Of a stretch of DNA of 64,000 nucleotides, positions 35,501 to 47,404 are shown piece by piece. The position numbers were made by a program, and so were the translations under genes. Origin of the DNA: Trichoplax adhaerens (lineage: Eukaryota > Placozoa > Uniplacotomia > Trichoplacea > Trichoplacidae). The notes beneath the pieces are model-generated. The model was not told where the DNA came from. It did not search any database and was given only the letters and a program-made list of their open reading frames with translations. The number at the start of each line of letters is the position of its first letter. Position 1 is the first letter of the stretch. The stretch lies in NCBI RefSeq assembly GCF_000150275.1, contig NW_002060953.1, forward strand, positions 2,106,064 to 2,170,063, in the 5' to 3' direction.

Positions 35501-37539
35501 TGACTATACAATTTAATCATATATTATTAATCCATTTAAAAATTCATTTCGATAATAAACAACCAATTTAATCTTTTCTGTTGATATGATAAACAAATAA
35601 AGCTCCGCTTAAATTGACATACATCCGGTAAAAGATTTATTTAATTAACTTTGATACTTTCTTTTTATGATACGTAAGCTCGTTCTAATCATTGAGTAAT
35701 ATTTAATATTGTTTGTGTGAATTGACGTTTTATTAATTATCATTTCTTCATATAATCTAATTAATCTTTAATTATAATGATAAAGTACTGCTAGTTTTGT
35801 TAAAAATAGATTTCATTATTTAATTATATGATTAAGGTGTTAAATTGTGATTTTGTGTTATGAGTTAAGCTTTTTATTAATTCTAAATAATAGAGGTTAT
35901 TAATTAATTATCTTGTATAAAGTCTTTAACGACAATATTCATATTAATTCCTATAACATTAGAAGGATAATTTTACTTGTAGTGCTCCAGGAGTTTCTGA
36001 CAAAACTATAAAAATTTCGAACCTGAAGACCGTTTTTAGTTAGTTAGTCGGTTAGTTTGTCAACTAGTTTATCAATTATTATTGAATTACCAAGACTATA
36101 ATCTTGGTTGTCAAGATTGCTTCAGTAATAAATAGTAGTAATTCTCTGACTACCTTGTCTATACTATCAGTGATGTAATAACTATGCTATAGTATTTTGT
36201 TGTCGGAACTGAACTATTTGGTGATTATAGCTAATCTCGTCTCTCTAAGTCAGTAAGAGGCGTTCTTCGTTAGAGTTGGCGTGTGTAGACTTATTTTGTG
36301 ACTAGTGGTGTGTGACACTGCTATTAGCTAGTAAGTTCCAGAATGCAACTTACGAGTACGTATTGGATTGTAGATTATTAGCTATGTTTAGTATGATGTC
36401 TGATATAGTCTATAGTTTATCATAAGCCTTATTTAGTAGCTCATAGGCACAGAATATAATTGGAGATTCTACGATAGAGTATCGATGACCATGTACCGTA
36501 CAATATAATGTTGAGTCTTTATTGGTGCTAGAGGTAAAAATAGATATGTAAGGCAACTGATAGATTAGAGCATGGTTAGTTCTTCGTCCTTTGGCAGGAA
36601 GAAATAATGTCTACAATATGTAAATACTGCAGCAGTTCCATATTGGATTATAAATGGTTCGCTGTAAAATGGTATTACTAATAATAATCTGAGTATGTAT
36701 CAATAAGTAAAATGTTGCTGTCCACATTTTGGATGCAAATGCTACGAAGAGTATTCAAGCAAGTCACTTGAGATTAGTACATTTAGTAGATCTGTCTAAA
36801 AGTCTTTCTAGAATTTTATTCGGTTAGCGTGATGAAGGGTTCGAAGAGTCAGATAATGTGGTTTTAGTTGCCATGCCGAGAATTGCACAAGGAGCTTAAG
36901 AAAAGAAGATACTTTATTGTAGAAAGTAGTTAGGTACAATGTGATAATAGCGGTAGATCAGCGTGGTAGCAGCCGTGAGTAAAGTGTGAATACTAACTGT
37001 GACTAATAATGCAACTAAAGAAATTTAAGGTAGAAAACGGCGATATTTATAGCTATGGCATTAGAACACATGCAGAGAACATGATTGTAGGATTAGATAC
37101 AACATATACCAAACAGGTTATAGAATAGCAGATGATTGTAGAAAATAGCGAGGACTGTAATAACTATATGTAGTAAGCCATATTTGAATGTAGAGCGAAC
37201 AGACTGTAAATGTGTCTGTTTTTAATAGCAATACAAAATATCTATATTTAAGAGTAGATTACAGTTACAGTATAATCCAAATACACTACAGTTAGAGTTG
37301 AGCTTTGTGTAGATTATTTTAGTATAAAGATCTAAGTAAAGTTCTAATTTTCTATAAATTTTGAAATTTTATGATCGGCCATCAATTACACTATGTGGAC
37401 ATTTTGATGACTTTATAAAATCATGGATTTCATAAAGCAAACTGCATTAACAGATTGGAATGATTTCTTCTAATTATAGCTGAAGGGAAGTATTGTTTTG
37501 TATTTTCTAGTTGATTAAATGATATTTTTCATCAAACTA

Positions 37540-38290
37540 ACTTTTGTATATTTCGAATGCAATTTTTTTTAATCATTTTCAGATTGGTGTTTAATACTTT
37601 CACTCCAAGTGATATAATTTAAATAATCTCTCAGTTTACTCTCGCTATTGCCTAATATATATAAAAATAGAGGGAGAGACAGTTATCTTGTTACCATCGA
37701 GTATGCTAATGCAATCAAAATTGAATTTTTTTAATCATTTTCGAGCAAGCGCTTAAATCTTTATTTTAAATGAGTTAAAAATTTCATATTTTAATTAATC
37801 CATTGCCCAAGTACAATGAATCGGATTAAGAGAGCGAGTTAACTTGAATATTTGAGTTGATTCTTGTTACAAGTCGTATGGTAATGCAGTCAGAATTGTA
37901 TTTTTAGAATCATTTTCAAGTCAGTGCTTAAAGCCTCGAGTTCAGGTGATATGATTTCGAAATTTCACAGTTTACTTACTCTACTATCCTAGCATACTGC
38001 AATGAAAAAGGAGAGTGAATCATTTTGAATAGCTAAGTTGGTTCTTACCACAATGATCTGGATTGGGTTGTTAAAGCGTTTTCAAGTTGTGTTTTTAGAC
38101 CACTAGTTCTAACGATTCAGAAATTTCAGCTTACTTAATCCGCTACTTTCATACCGTATATTAACATAAAATGAGTAGAATGAGTTATTACCAATGATCC
38201 ATTACCCAATTTAGTTGCTCCTTGCCCCAATTTCGTAAGCTAATGCACTTAAATGAAATAATACATCCCATATATTAACTTCAAAAACCA
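37540..38290. repeat. ~175-bp repeat family, four units
   Basis: Units near 37557, 37720, 37890 and 38050, each with the T-rich/TCATTTTC core and the GAAATTTCACAG block. The last unit matches one near 28560-28800 particularly well, including the ATTCAGAAATTTCAGCTTACTT-like stretch. Confidence 0.65.
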
Positions 38291-38639
38291 GTAAATGCTT
38301 TCTTTCTGATTCTGAAATACCGATAAATTCATGATTTTGCTTACTTGTATATATGCCATGACGGAATTTCTGATCTATTATGTGCTGTGGCAGGCTTCTT
38401 AATAAAGGGAGTCAAGCTAACGGATTTTGAAATCATATCATAAGAAAATTATGATTTAGAATAACCATTTCAAGGAAATGGCTAATCATGAAACATAAAG
38501 CGATTGAAAATGAAGCTGCTACAGGACGCAGTTTACTCAAAGATAGGATATAGCTCTTGAAACTTTGCTCTATCCTTAATAGCTCTGTTTAACTGTTTCA
38601 GTTTTTGCAAATAAAATCTACTGCAAACTTGTTTTGAAG

Positions 38640-38960
38640 CTTCATTATTTAACAATCAAATTGCAGTTGGTAGAAAGTTAAATGATATCCTAATTATTGA
38701 TATAGATCAATGAGAATTAAACTTCTATTAGAAAATTCGGTGGCCCTCATTGACTTACTGATCGCTGAATACATCTCAGTGAATAGCCAAATAAAAATCT
38801 TTTCAGGTCTAAATCAGTTGCAAAACACTAATGATTCTTAATAGATTAAAAATGAGAATATTATCGATCTTGTATAAGCAATAACTAGTCCATTATTAAG
38901 CTTCACTTAAGCATAATCATTCAAACGAATTATACTATTTTTCTTTTCTGATGCCTTGCT
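38640..38960. repeat. Dispersed ~400-bp repeat, copy 2 of 3
   Basis: Diverged copy of 28150-28560. It shares with copy 3 a stretch reading TATTTTTCTTTTCTGAT at its right end, which copy 1 lacks. Confidence 0.6.
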
Positions 38961-39079
38961 AGGCAGTTCTAAATGCTCACCAAAATAAAATAGAAACATA
39001 TGGAGTCTAAGATAGAACATGATCATAACAAGGCTTCCTGGTAGTATATCGTACATTTTAATTTAGATTTCAAAATAAT

Positions 39080-40070
39080 CTATTCCATTGTTGATTTACC
39101 AAGATCCCTTTCTTAATTCTCATCGATAAACAGATACTAATGACTAAATATATCGCTAGAAGAAAGCTAGTTAATGACTATTGCAGAAAAGAGAGAAGAA
39201 ATCAATTTTAGGCCGAGATGATAATGACTGTGCATTAACAAATTAATCAGCCTTTACCGTAGAATAATTAAATAGATAATCAAAGCAATCATGAAATCAT
39301 CACCATTAAGAAGCTTTTAAATACGAAATTACAACATGACTACTTTTAAAACGGTTATTAGCTATCAGAAGTAATGAAGCTAAGATTATTGGTTAGCAGT
39401 AAATTCTAGTGACTAACCATTCTAAGTGATAAGTCTGTCGTCACTGATTAACACTACCTTAATGTTAATCACTTTCAAGGCAAAGAATTGCACCAGCAAT
39501 AATTTGATTGGAATTAAAAAGATCCTGCCAAAACTGATTCAATTTTAAGCTTAAAACGTGAAAGAAACGATCCTAGACATCTCTTTCTCTTACCATATAA
39601 ATCCAAAGGTGGATGATCTTGATTTTTCTATTTAATCAATTTATCCGGCAATACCCAGTACTCACGAAGGCAGCCAATATGGTTTCGATGCAGGCCACTA
39701 TTAACCCGCTTAAGAGAGCTTTTATTTCAACCATAACCGCATCAAGATGGTCATCATTTACCTCATATGTGTTTACATTTTCCAACAACGGAATGATTTA
39801 CTATTTTTTCCAATTGCTGGATGATGACTTACAAATGTCCCATCCCATAACCGTCTCCTGGAAAGCATTTTTGAGGGAAAAGATATCTTTTCAGAACTGT
39901 CATTAAATAAGTAACGTAATTGTATCACATAATATCATGTAAAATTTAGCAATCTGCTAATACTGCATGATAGTTAGAGATATAAAGCATTCTATGCTGC
40001 TCTATTTTTTACTGCTTGTGATCGAACGTATGCCTTTCTATTTAGAAAAATGCTTTTGCACATTTTATTA
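39080..40070. repeat. Dispersed duplication, right copy (partner near 20270-21450)
   Basis: Same orientation as the partner, and contains the decayed version of the 79-residue open frame. Confidence 0.8.
39558..39790 (+). pseudogene. Decayed copy of the 79-aa open frame
   Basis: Aligns codon for codon with 20911-21150 over most of its length. It has GTG at the start position and three in-frame TAA stops (the first after 25 codons). Conserved residues are listed under the intact copy. Confidence 0.6.
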
Positions 40071-40359
40071 AAATTAGAATAGAATTAAATATTAGAGGAG
40101 TATCACGCTGATATAGAATACCTTTATTTTTAGTTGAAGTACTACATTTTATTCGCACCTTATTTCAACTCTCGTTTAAAATCTATAAGTGATGAATTAC
40201 TTTTAATCTAGTCGGATAAGCTGATATTGATCAGTTTATCCAATGCCAATTTTTCATCAGATTGTCTACATTTCAATCATCATCTGACCATTTCTTTTGT
40301 TGAGATACTGAATAAAAATACGGAATGCTAAACTCTCGGACTGATTTTTTTGATTGCAT

Positions 40360-40690
40360 TGGCTAGAAGGTTAAATAATGTTCTAATTATTAAAATGGAG
40401 CAATGGGATTTAAACTTCAATTAGAAGTTGAATGCCCTATATTAAGTTACCGATCCTTAGATTAAATGTCAACAAAGGATAGTGGGTTAAAATAGGTCTA
40501 CTTGTAAATCTGCTACAAAAACTAATGACTATTAATACCCTAAAGTTGGATATTTAAAAATACTGTCGATCATGTATAAGTAATGTCTTATGCTTTATTA
40601 AGCTTCATGTAGGCATAGTCATTCAATCGACTCATGCTATTTTTCTTTTCTGATAGCTCGCTCAGTAGTTCTAAATGGTCATTAGGGTGA
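40360..40690. repeat. Dispersed ~400-bp repeat, copy 3 of 3
   Basis: Matches 28250-28560 and 38660-38960, with the TACCCTAAAGTTGGA and CTGTCGATCATGTATAAG blocks. Confidence 0.6.
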
Positions 40691-41021
40691 AATGAAAGCA
40701 TGAAATCTAGGATAGAATCTTAAACATCAAACTAAGCCATTGAGTGAGAGGTTCATTCACTTTGATGTTATTCTGGCTAATATTACATTAATAATTGAAA
40801 TGCAATATAAGTTCGAAACTATCTATTCACAGAAGATTCTTATAAACATCTCTAGAACCTAATACTTTTATTACGTATAAAATTGATATGAAGATCCATT
40901 ACAAATACAAAAATAAATAAAAAATAGATATTACCCAAGATAATGCCTCTTAGATCAAGATACAATACTGACTACATCGAAAAGGAATCGAGATAGATCC
41001 ATTAGTTCTAGTCCATCTGAC

Positions 41022-43704
41022 TTAGTAGTCAACAGGAGGTACTAAATCTTTAATATCGTCCATGTGTTTATAGAGATCCGCATGGGCGCTATCATAAACT
41101 GGTCCTAGAGCAGCTTTGACATTATCATGCCATGCTGCAACTCTTGGTCGATGCTTGCCTACGTAGATTCCAATAATATCAGGAGCAATAAACTCTCCTA
41201 TTGCCATCAAGTCAGCAATGGATATTTCATCCCCAGCTATAAATTTGTTATCTTTCAAGAAATAACTTTCAAATGTATCCAACACCCGCTCCATAGAAAC
41301 AATGGAGGCTTTCTTTTCCTCTTCGCTAACCTTCTGGTTATAGAAATAGGGAGTATAAATCTAAAGATGTGAAGGGAAAATGACAGGTTAGTTTAACGTA
41401 GTTCAGAATTGCTTTACTTTCAAAATATATTTGCACATTTCGTAAACTCACATAATTCATGATAACGAGTAAGCCAGCATTACATCTAGCATTCAAGTGA
41501 TGCCAATGCAGATATTCATTAATCCGAGCTCGTTTCTTCATCTCACTAGGATACCAATGGTCTGGTGTTGAGAATGCTTCAGCCAGATATTGCAAGATGG
41601 CAACACTGGAGCCAGTGAAAAGAAGAAAAACTGTTATTGAATAGCGCGCCTTCGCTATCGATCAAGCAGAAAACATTTTGGCTGCACTATGGACACACTC
41701 AGGTATTAAAATGATTCCCTTTTGTGTGAAATACTGTGCAGTCTTATAACTTAGAAGGTTAGATGAACGCAAAGGTATCAGCGCCATTAGGATCTACATG
41801 TAATATTTTATCCAATTATTTTACAAGCCTAAGCAGCTTATCCTCAGCAAGTTCTTGCTTGCTTACAATAATACTGTAGCCAATTTACATTACCTCTCAA
41901 ACAGCTTTAATTCTCCATGGGTAATAGCAGGTACAGTCTGAGTTGCAATGATCTTTTTGTACTCCTCTGTTCGGTTAGCATCTAAAATCGATTACATTGC
42001 CGAAATTATGCTTGATGAACATTGGATCACTATTTGCAAAGTAGTCAGCAGGTATTCTCTATTTCTTACAATGTTATTTAAGATATAAAAGTTACAGATC
42101 TGATGCCACTACAGTACATTAAAATAATCGTTGTAATTAATATGTTGAATAAAATACTATATGCGGCGTTTAGTAAGATAGATAGTCATCTTCTAGATGA
42201 AAGTATACCGCAAGCTTAACAGATGAAACATTAAACACGGTCTAACTCTTTCCAACCATTACAACAAAAAAACAACTACTACTATTTTACCACAGCGTTA
42301 ATAAAGAAATGATGCTCAATTAATATCACAGCATAAGCCTAATGTCTTCAGTTGTATCCATATTACCTAATTCCGGTTAGTTTGTTATAGTAGAACGAAA
42401 AAGTTACATAAAGAAAAAGATCTAAATTACTTAAATTTGATAAAATTCAATAAAGGGCTCCATTTCAGAATCGTTGGAACGCCTTTATTGGACTTTAGCA
42501 TCCGAATGACTTTTAGTTTATAGAAATGATACCAAGACAACAAGACTCGTAATATTAACCCTATCATCAATAATCTGCTTGATTCCACAAAAGGCATAGG
42601 TTTAGCTGATATTAGTCAACATGTTTTTATGGTAATAGCACGATTTAGCTGCTAACGTTTTCAATGTTAGCGATTTATTGACATGGAAAGTAGAAATTCA
42701 ACATCCATTTAAGCTGTAGACTTAGTATATTGGGAGGCATTGCACGATTTGCTTGACGTCTTGTAGCAATATTTGAGCATTAATTTGAATTTATCGACCG
42801 AAACTCCGCAAGAACAAATCTATACGACTACGAGAAAGTATTTTGAGAATCGGAATTGTCAGCATCTATGGTCTACTAGCTGCAATAAAGTCACAAGCCG
42901 AAGCAAGCACAGTCATGATTAGTATCAAGCCGTTTTAGCAATAACTCGTGTGCTTTTCAGCAATCCGTTAAACGCAATAGTGTCTAAATTACCATAAGTA
43001 TAAATAGATTGCTGCTACCAACAATAAACGTAAAATTAGAGAATCATTAATAATGCATAAATTATGATCGAGATGAATGAGTAACTCCAAGCTTTAGATA
43101 TGTCTCTGTATGGATATATTCCGGCCATTTCATCTTAACTGTATACTTAATCTATTTCTACAAATGATCGTAAACTATCTCTATGTACCAAATTCAAGAG
43201 TATTTCTTTAAATTATAGCAGTACTGGAATGTACTGTTCTGCATATGGTCTAGTTTATCGATCTGAAGCATGCAATAAATTGGGCAAATCGTTTAATTAG
43301 TTAGTAGGAGAATCATTCTTACTAACAACAGCTACCCAGTTAACTTAAATTAGAGGATCGTTACGGTAGGATAACACTTTGACAGGACTACCGTCGAAAT
43401 TAATACTACTACGTTTATACTTGCTAACAAATTTCCCAAATGAATTAAAGGAAAGTAACGTATTACTCCATATAAGCATTATACGCTTAAGGGTATATTA
43501 TTTAGTACCGTATCTTGTTTAAGGTAAAAGAGTAATCAATTTGATTGAAACAGAAGCTAAAGCAATATAATGTCATTGGGAAAGCATACCGTTTAATAAG
43601 TCGACATATTTTGGCTCATAAGGAATGTTATTGGCGTCTAGAAAAATCTGCACAGATCTACAAGGTTCTGACAATGGATCGAAATAAAATTCAAGCTTGG
43701 CCAT
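41022..43704 (-). CDS. GSTT: Theta-class glutathione S-transferase A, 231 aa, 4 exons
   Basis: Minus-strand exons in coding order: 43704-43590, 41981-41894, 41605-41452 and 41360-41022 (115, 88, 154 and 339 bases). All introns are GT-AG and the phases match throughout. The enzyme conjugates glutathione to electrophiles in the cytosol. The N-terminal thioredoxin-fold domain has the theta active-site context L-S-E-P-C-R-S with the catalytic serine at residue 12. It also has V-P-A-I and the glutathione-binding E-S pair split across exons 2 and 3 (F-E-S-V-A-I-L-Q-Y-L). The helical C-terminal domain has the family motif D-E-I-S-I-A-D-L and ends P-P-V-D-Y. Length agrees with theta GSTs (about 240). 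Starting the last exon at 41330 or 41333 would also splice in frame but would lose about nine residues that align with theta GSTs. A tandem paralogue follows at 45768-47404. Confidence 0.93.
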
Positions 43705-44391
43705 GGAGAATAAAGTTTCTAGTCAATAAAAATGATCAAGAATGAATGGTGATAGTGTAAATCATGTTATGGTAGGAACTAAATGATGTAGCAATTTCAG
43801 CACGGTAAAACCTAGAGTGCTTCAAAAAACATCACTTGTTCCCTTATAGTACTTAAATCGTAAGAAAAATTAACCGTTAAGAAATACTCATTCATTGCCT
43901 ATAAGTATGCAAAGAAAAAAGCCATGTTGTCGCTACAGCTTCGGACAGCATGATCGATTTAGCGACCATAGAAGCGTCCTACACTGCAAATTCGTTTCTG
44001 TGAAACTCTTCGCAACGAATAGACATACTGTATTCTCCAAGTGTTAATCGAATAGTATGAACGTATTAAAAGTAAGAAATGCTGCGTTATGATTACAGTA
44101 ATGACTAGAACTAAGTTCTATCTTCAATTTGATAGGAAAAGTTTTATGCAGTACTGCAAGTTACTACCAACTAAACACTGTTATTACGTCTATTGAGCAG
44201 CATAAAGCTAGCCCTACAAGGCTACAGGAGTTGATTAATTATACTTACCTTTACAGTTCTTGCAAGTCGAAATCGTTTGAATCCAAAGCAAAGCTGGTTT
44301 ACGAAAGATTGGAATCTACTATAAGCCAACAGCCTTATTAAGAAGAAGAATAAGGCTATAGGCTGCAGGTGGTTATTTCTATAGCATTCAA

Positions 44392-44640
44392 CGTTGACCT
44401 TTACGATGGGTGCGTCCATGTCGGCATCAAAGTATCCGAGCGTCTGTAGTTTCTTTTGTGCTTGTTGTTTTTCCTCCATGACCTTTTCCAGATATTGACT
44501 CGTATTTTAAGGTAAAGGAGAACATTCTCAGCCTTTGCTCTTCTGTACTAGTATGCTGTTGTAGTAAAGCTAATAAAGACTCTAAACCCTGACAAATAAG
44601 AGCTATCAAAACCAATATTCTCGTAGCTCGCTTTTCCATG
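44392..44640 (-). other. Exon-like block upstream of GST A, unidentified
   Basis: On the minus strand one frame of 44392-44512 reads a charged helical stretch containing Q-K-K-L-Q-T-L-G followed by D-x-D-x-D-A-P-I. The homologous block upstream of GST B (about 48145-48235) keeps Q-K-K-L-Q-T-L-G and the D-x-D-x-D-A-P-I spacing and then hits a stop. A second open frame at 44427-44639 begins with a basic start and a hydrophobic stretch, and is only partly matched in the other unit. This could be the last exon of a small gene duplicated with the GST, or a relic. I do not recognise the family. Confidence 0.3.
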
Positions 44641-44899
44641 TTGATGCAATATAAAAGGTAATAGAGGATGTTTAAAAAATAACAGTCCACGCCAATGTTA
44701 TCACGGTACAGTAGGATACGAAAGATTATCATAAAATTAAACGTTCATACAAAAGTCGATGAATTCGCTACTTGTATTTACATTTTGATGCTGCAAAATG
44801 AATATAGACAGCTTATAAAGTAAGAATTTACGCCAATGTTACTAATATAACTTTTTGCTATTATCATAGGTGGTAAACACCTAATGGCTATAGCCGAGA

Positions 44900-45360
44900 G
44901 GATCAATGATGTACGATATCCATCACTGATACGTTTTATGTCAGATCGATTTGACGAATATCGCTACCTTAGATTGCTTAATGGCCGTAACATTCCTATT
45001 TGAATGGGAAGTACTATATCAGGTCTTCATCTTAAGACAATTTCTAATCTATTGAGTTTCTATCGAGATGTAGTTATCACTTCAATGATATATCCATTAC
45101 TGAAACGTATGATGCCGGATGCATTTGTTGAATAACACTCCCTTGATGTATCTCAATGGCCGTAGCAACCATACTCCATTCAGAGGTACTACAGTAGTTC
45201 ATAGTTCTTCATCCAAAAGCAATGTCTGATGCATGCAGCTTAATTTACGGCCAGTTATACCATCGATAGATTGACTGTACGTCGGTAGAATTCAGTCTAT
45301 AGAATGGCAGTGCCATTTATCTTCTCCATTTTAAAGATTGTCTTGATATTACAACTACCT
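44900..45360. repeat. Three-unit tandem repeat, ~175 bp
   Basis: Diverged units near 44915, 45090 and 45255. Each has a CCAT-ACTGA-ACG opening, an AATGGCCGTA-CAT block in the first two, and an ATTTCTTCATC- or CTTCTCCATTTTAAAG-like close. Confidence 0.5.
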
Positions 45361-45767
45361 TTAACAGATTAAATTGGAAGTATGACATTGACTATCTTGA
45401 CCTAAACATTAGGCAACAATATCGAATGGATGCACCATTATTCATCTACTTTGCAGTTATTTCCAGTTAGATGTCAGTTTAATCCATAGCAATACAATAG
45501 ATGTAGGACTTAGCATATCAGAAAAGGTCCTTACCGACGTTTACAAGGTTTCCTCATTTCTAATTATCATAATTGCATAATTAATTGATTCATTTTATAA
45601 TTAATTGTCATGATATATTATCTAGTCCTATATTTCTAGAATCTATAAAATCACTTCGAGATCAATGGTAAGCACTGGAATAACTTTCAAAATGATCATA
45701 CTAAGGGCAAAGTGTCACAGTAACTACGTACAAAGAATAAAGTGAAGTTCATTACAGTCCTTTCCAA

Positions 45768-47404
45768 TTAGTAATCGATTGGAGGCACTAGACCCTTGAT
45801 ATCATCCATGTGTTTATACATAGCTGCATGCACACTATCATAAACTGCTCCTAGAGCAGCTTTAATATTTTGATGCCATGCTTGCACTCTTGGTCGACCC
45901 TTGCCAACATACACTCCAATTATATCCGGAGCAATGAGCTCTCCTACCGCCATCAGGTCAGCAATGGAAATTTCATCCCCTGCTATAAATCTGTTGTCTT
46001 TCAAGAAATAGTTTTCAAATGTGTCCAACGTTTGCTTTAGAGCAATAATCGAGCCTTTCTTATCCTCTTCGCTAACCTCTTGCTTATAGAAATGGGGTAA
46101 ATAAATCTAAAGGACATACAAGTAAGAATGATAGTTTAGCATGGCACAGTGTGACCACGTAGGAATTATTTCCTAATCAAACTCACGTATTTCATAACTA
46201 CCAGCAAGCCTCCCTTCCATCTCGAGTTTAAGTGATGCCAGTGCAGATATTCATTAATCCGAGCTCGTTTCTTTGCTTCGCTAGGATACCAATGGTCTGG
46301 TGTTGAGAATGCACCAGCTAGATATTGCAAGATGGCAACACTAATCACCGTAAAAGGAAAAGAACAGCCATTTAATAATCTACCTGGAATATTAATCGAG
46401 CTATCATGCATGGCACAATAAGCACAATCGAGGGATTGTGATTAGATCTAGTAAATAAAAATACTCTACTGATCGAAGGTAGAAAGCACATGAAAAACGT
46501 CAGCGTAGTTTAGGTCTAATATCGAAGTATTTGCATATATACAAGTACTGTATATTAGCAGCAAGACTCCTATTAATAATAAATATATATATAACGGAAG
46601 AAAGAAATTATTACCTCTCGAACAGTTTAAATTCTCCGTGTACAATAGCAGGCACAGTCTGAGTTGGACTAATTTTCCTGTATTCCTCCGTTCGAGTAGC
46701 AGCTGAAAGAAATCAGAAAGCGGATATAAAATTTGATGATCATTGAGTTAATGCATGGATAGTAATCAGCAGGCGTAATGTCCATATCATCGCTATCAAA
46801 GAGCAAAAGCTAGGGCTCTGAAGTAATATCTTATCTGGGTAATGACATTGAATATTTCACAAGCTTAAATATTTTAGAAGGTAGAAAGGGAATGCGTATC
46901 GTTGCCTAAATTCGATTAAGGGATCGAGATGGATTCTAATCAATTATACTGTGCTAAGGCAATCAGATTCCTCAAATTTTGTTCCATCTGTCCTATTGTA
47001 TCCAGTTCTACAAAGTCATAACTTTATGTCATTTTAGAAAGCATGTTTGTACACTGTTAGCATAAATTATCATAAGCGTTAAAAATAGTTCTTAATAGAA
47101 GGAGTTTGTTATTTTGAACGTGAAAATTGAAAGACTGTCCACGTCAAATCGCGTAGGTAGATTTTACAGCTTCTCGGATACATTAAAATAAAGAGATTCT
47201 CTTGTATCTTGTTGAACATAGAATGGTGGTTTATTCGAGTTTGAACAAAGCATATTTTAAAGCAAATAAATGCTATCTTGGAGAGCTACCTGTTATTAAG
47301 TCTGTATGTTTTGTCTCATATGGAATCTTGTTAGCTTCCAAAAATAACTGCACAGATCTGCAAGGTTCCGATAGCGGATCGAAATAAAAATTAAGCTTAG
47401 CCAT
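45768..47404 (-). CDS. GSTT: Theta-class glutathione S-transferase B, 231 aa, 4 exons
   Basis: Tandem paralogue of GST A with identical exon lengths: 47404-47290, 46702-46615, 46340-46187 and 46106-45768. All introns are GT-AG and phase-consistent. The ATG follows the same CTCC context as in GST A. The protein has the catalytic-serine motif L-S-E-P-C-R-S (serine at residue 12), V-P-A-I-V, the split F-E-S-V-A-I-L-Q-Y-L, the C-terminal D-E-I-S-I-A-D-L and the ending P-P-I-D-Y. Intron 1 is 587 bases against 1608 in GST A. It should perform the same glutathione conjugation. Differences from GST A cluster in the last exon, so substrate preference may differ. Confidence 0.93.

Larger units (their letters stand above)
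35501..41021. other. Gene-poor repeat-rich region upstream of the GST cluster
   Basis: No intact gene. It holds the 3' flank shared with 25555-26290 (up to about 36720), about 800 bases with nothing recognisable (36720-37540), repeat-family units (37540-38290), two copies of the dispersed repeat, and the right copy of the block containing the decayed small open frame. A TTTATT at 40867-40872 gives an AATAAA on the minus strand about 150 bases beyond the GST stop and may be its poly(A) signal. Confidence 0.5.
43705..45767. other. Spacer between the GST paralogues
   Basis: Upstream flank of GST A and downstream flank of GST B. It contains an exon-like block at 44392-44512 and a three-unit tandem repeat at 44900-45360. 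No complete gene is supported. Confidence 0.5.

Noticed and set aside
41331-41333. Alternative acceptor for GST A exon 4 at 41333/41330
   Set aside because: It would delete residues that are conserved in theta GSTs and in GST B; the acceptor at 41361-41362 restores them and gives equal exon lengths in both genes.
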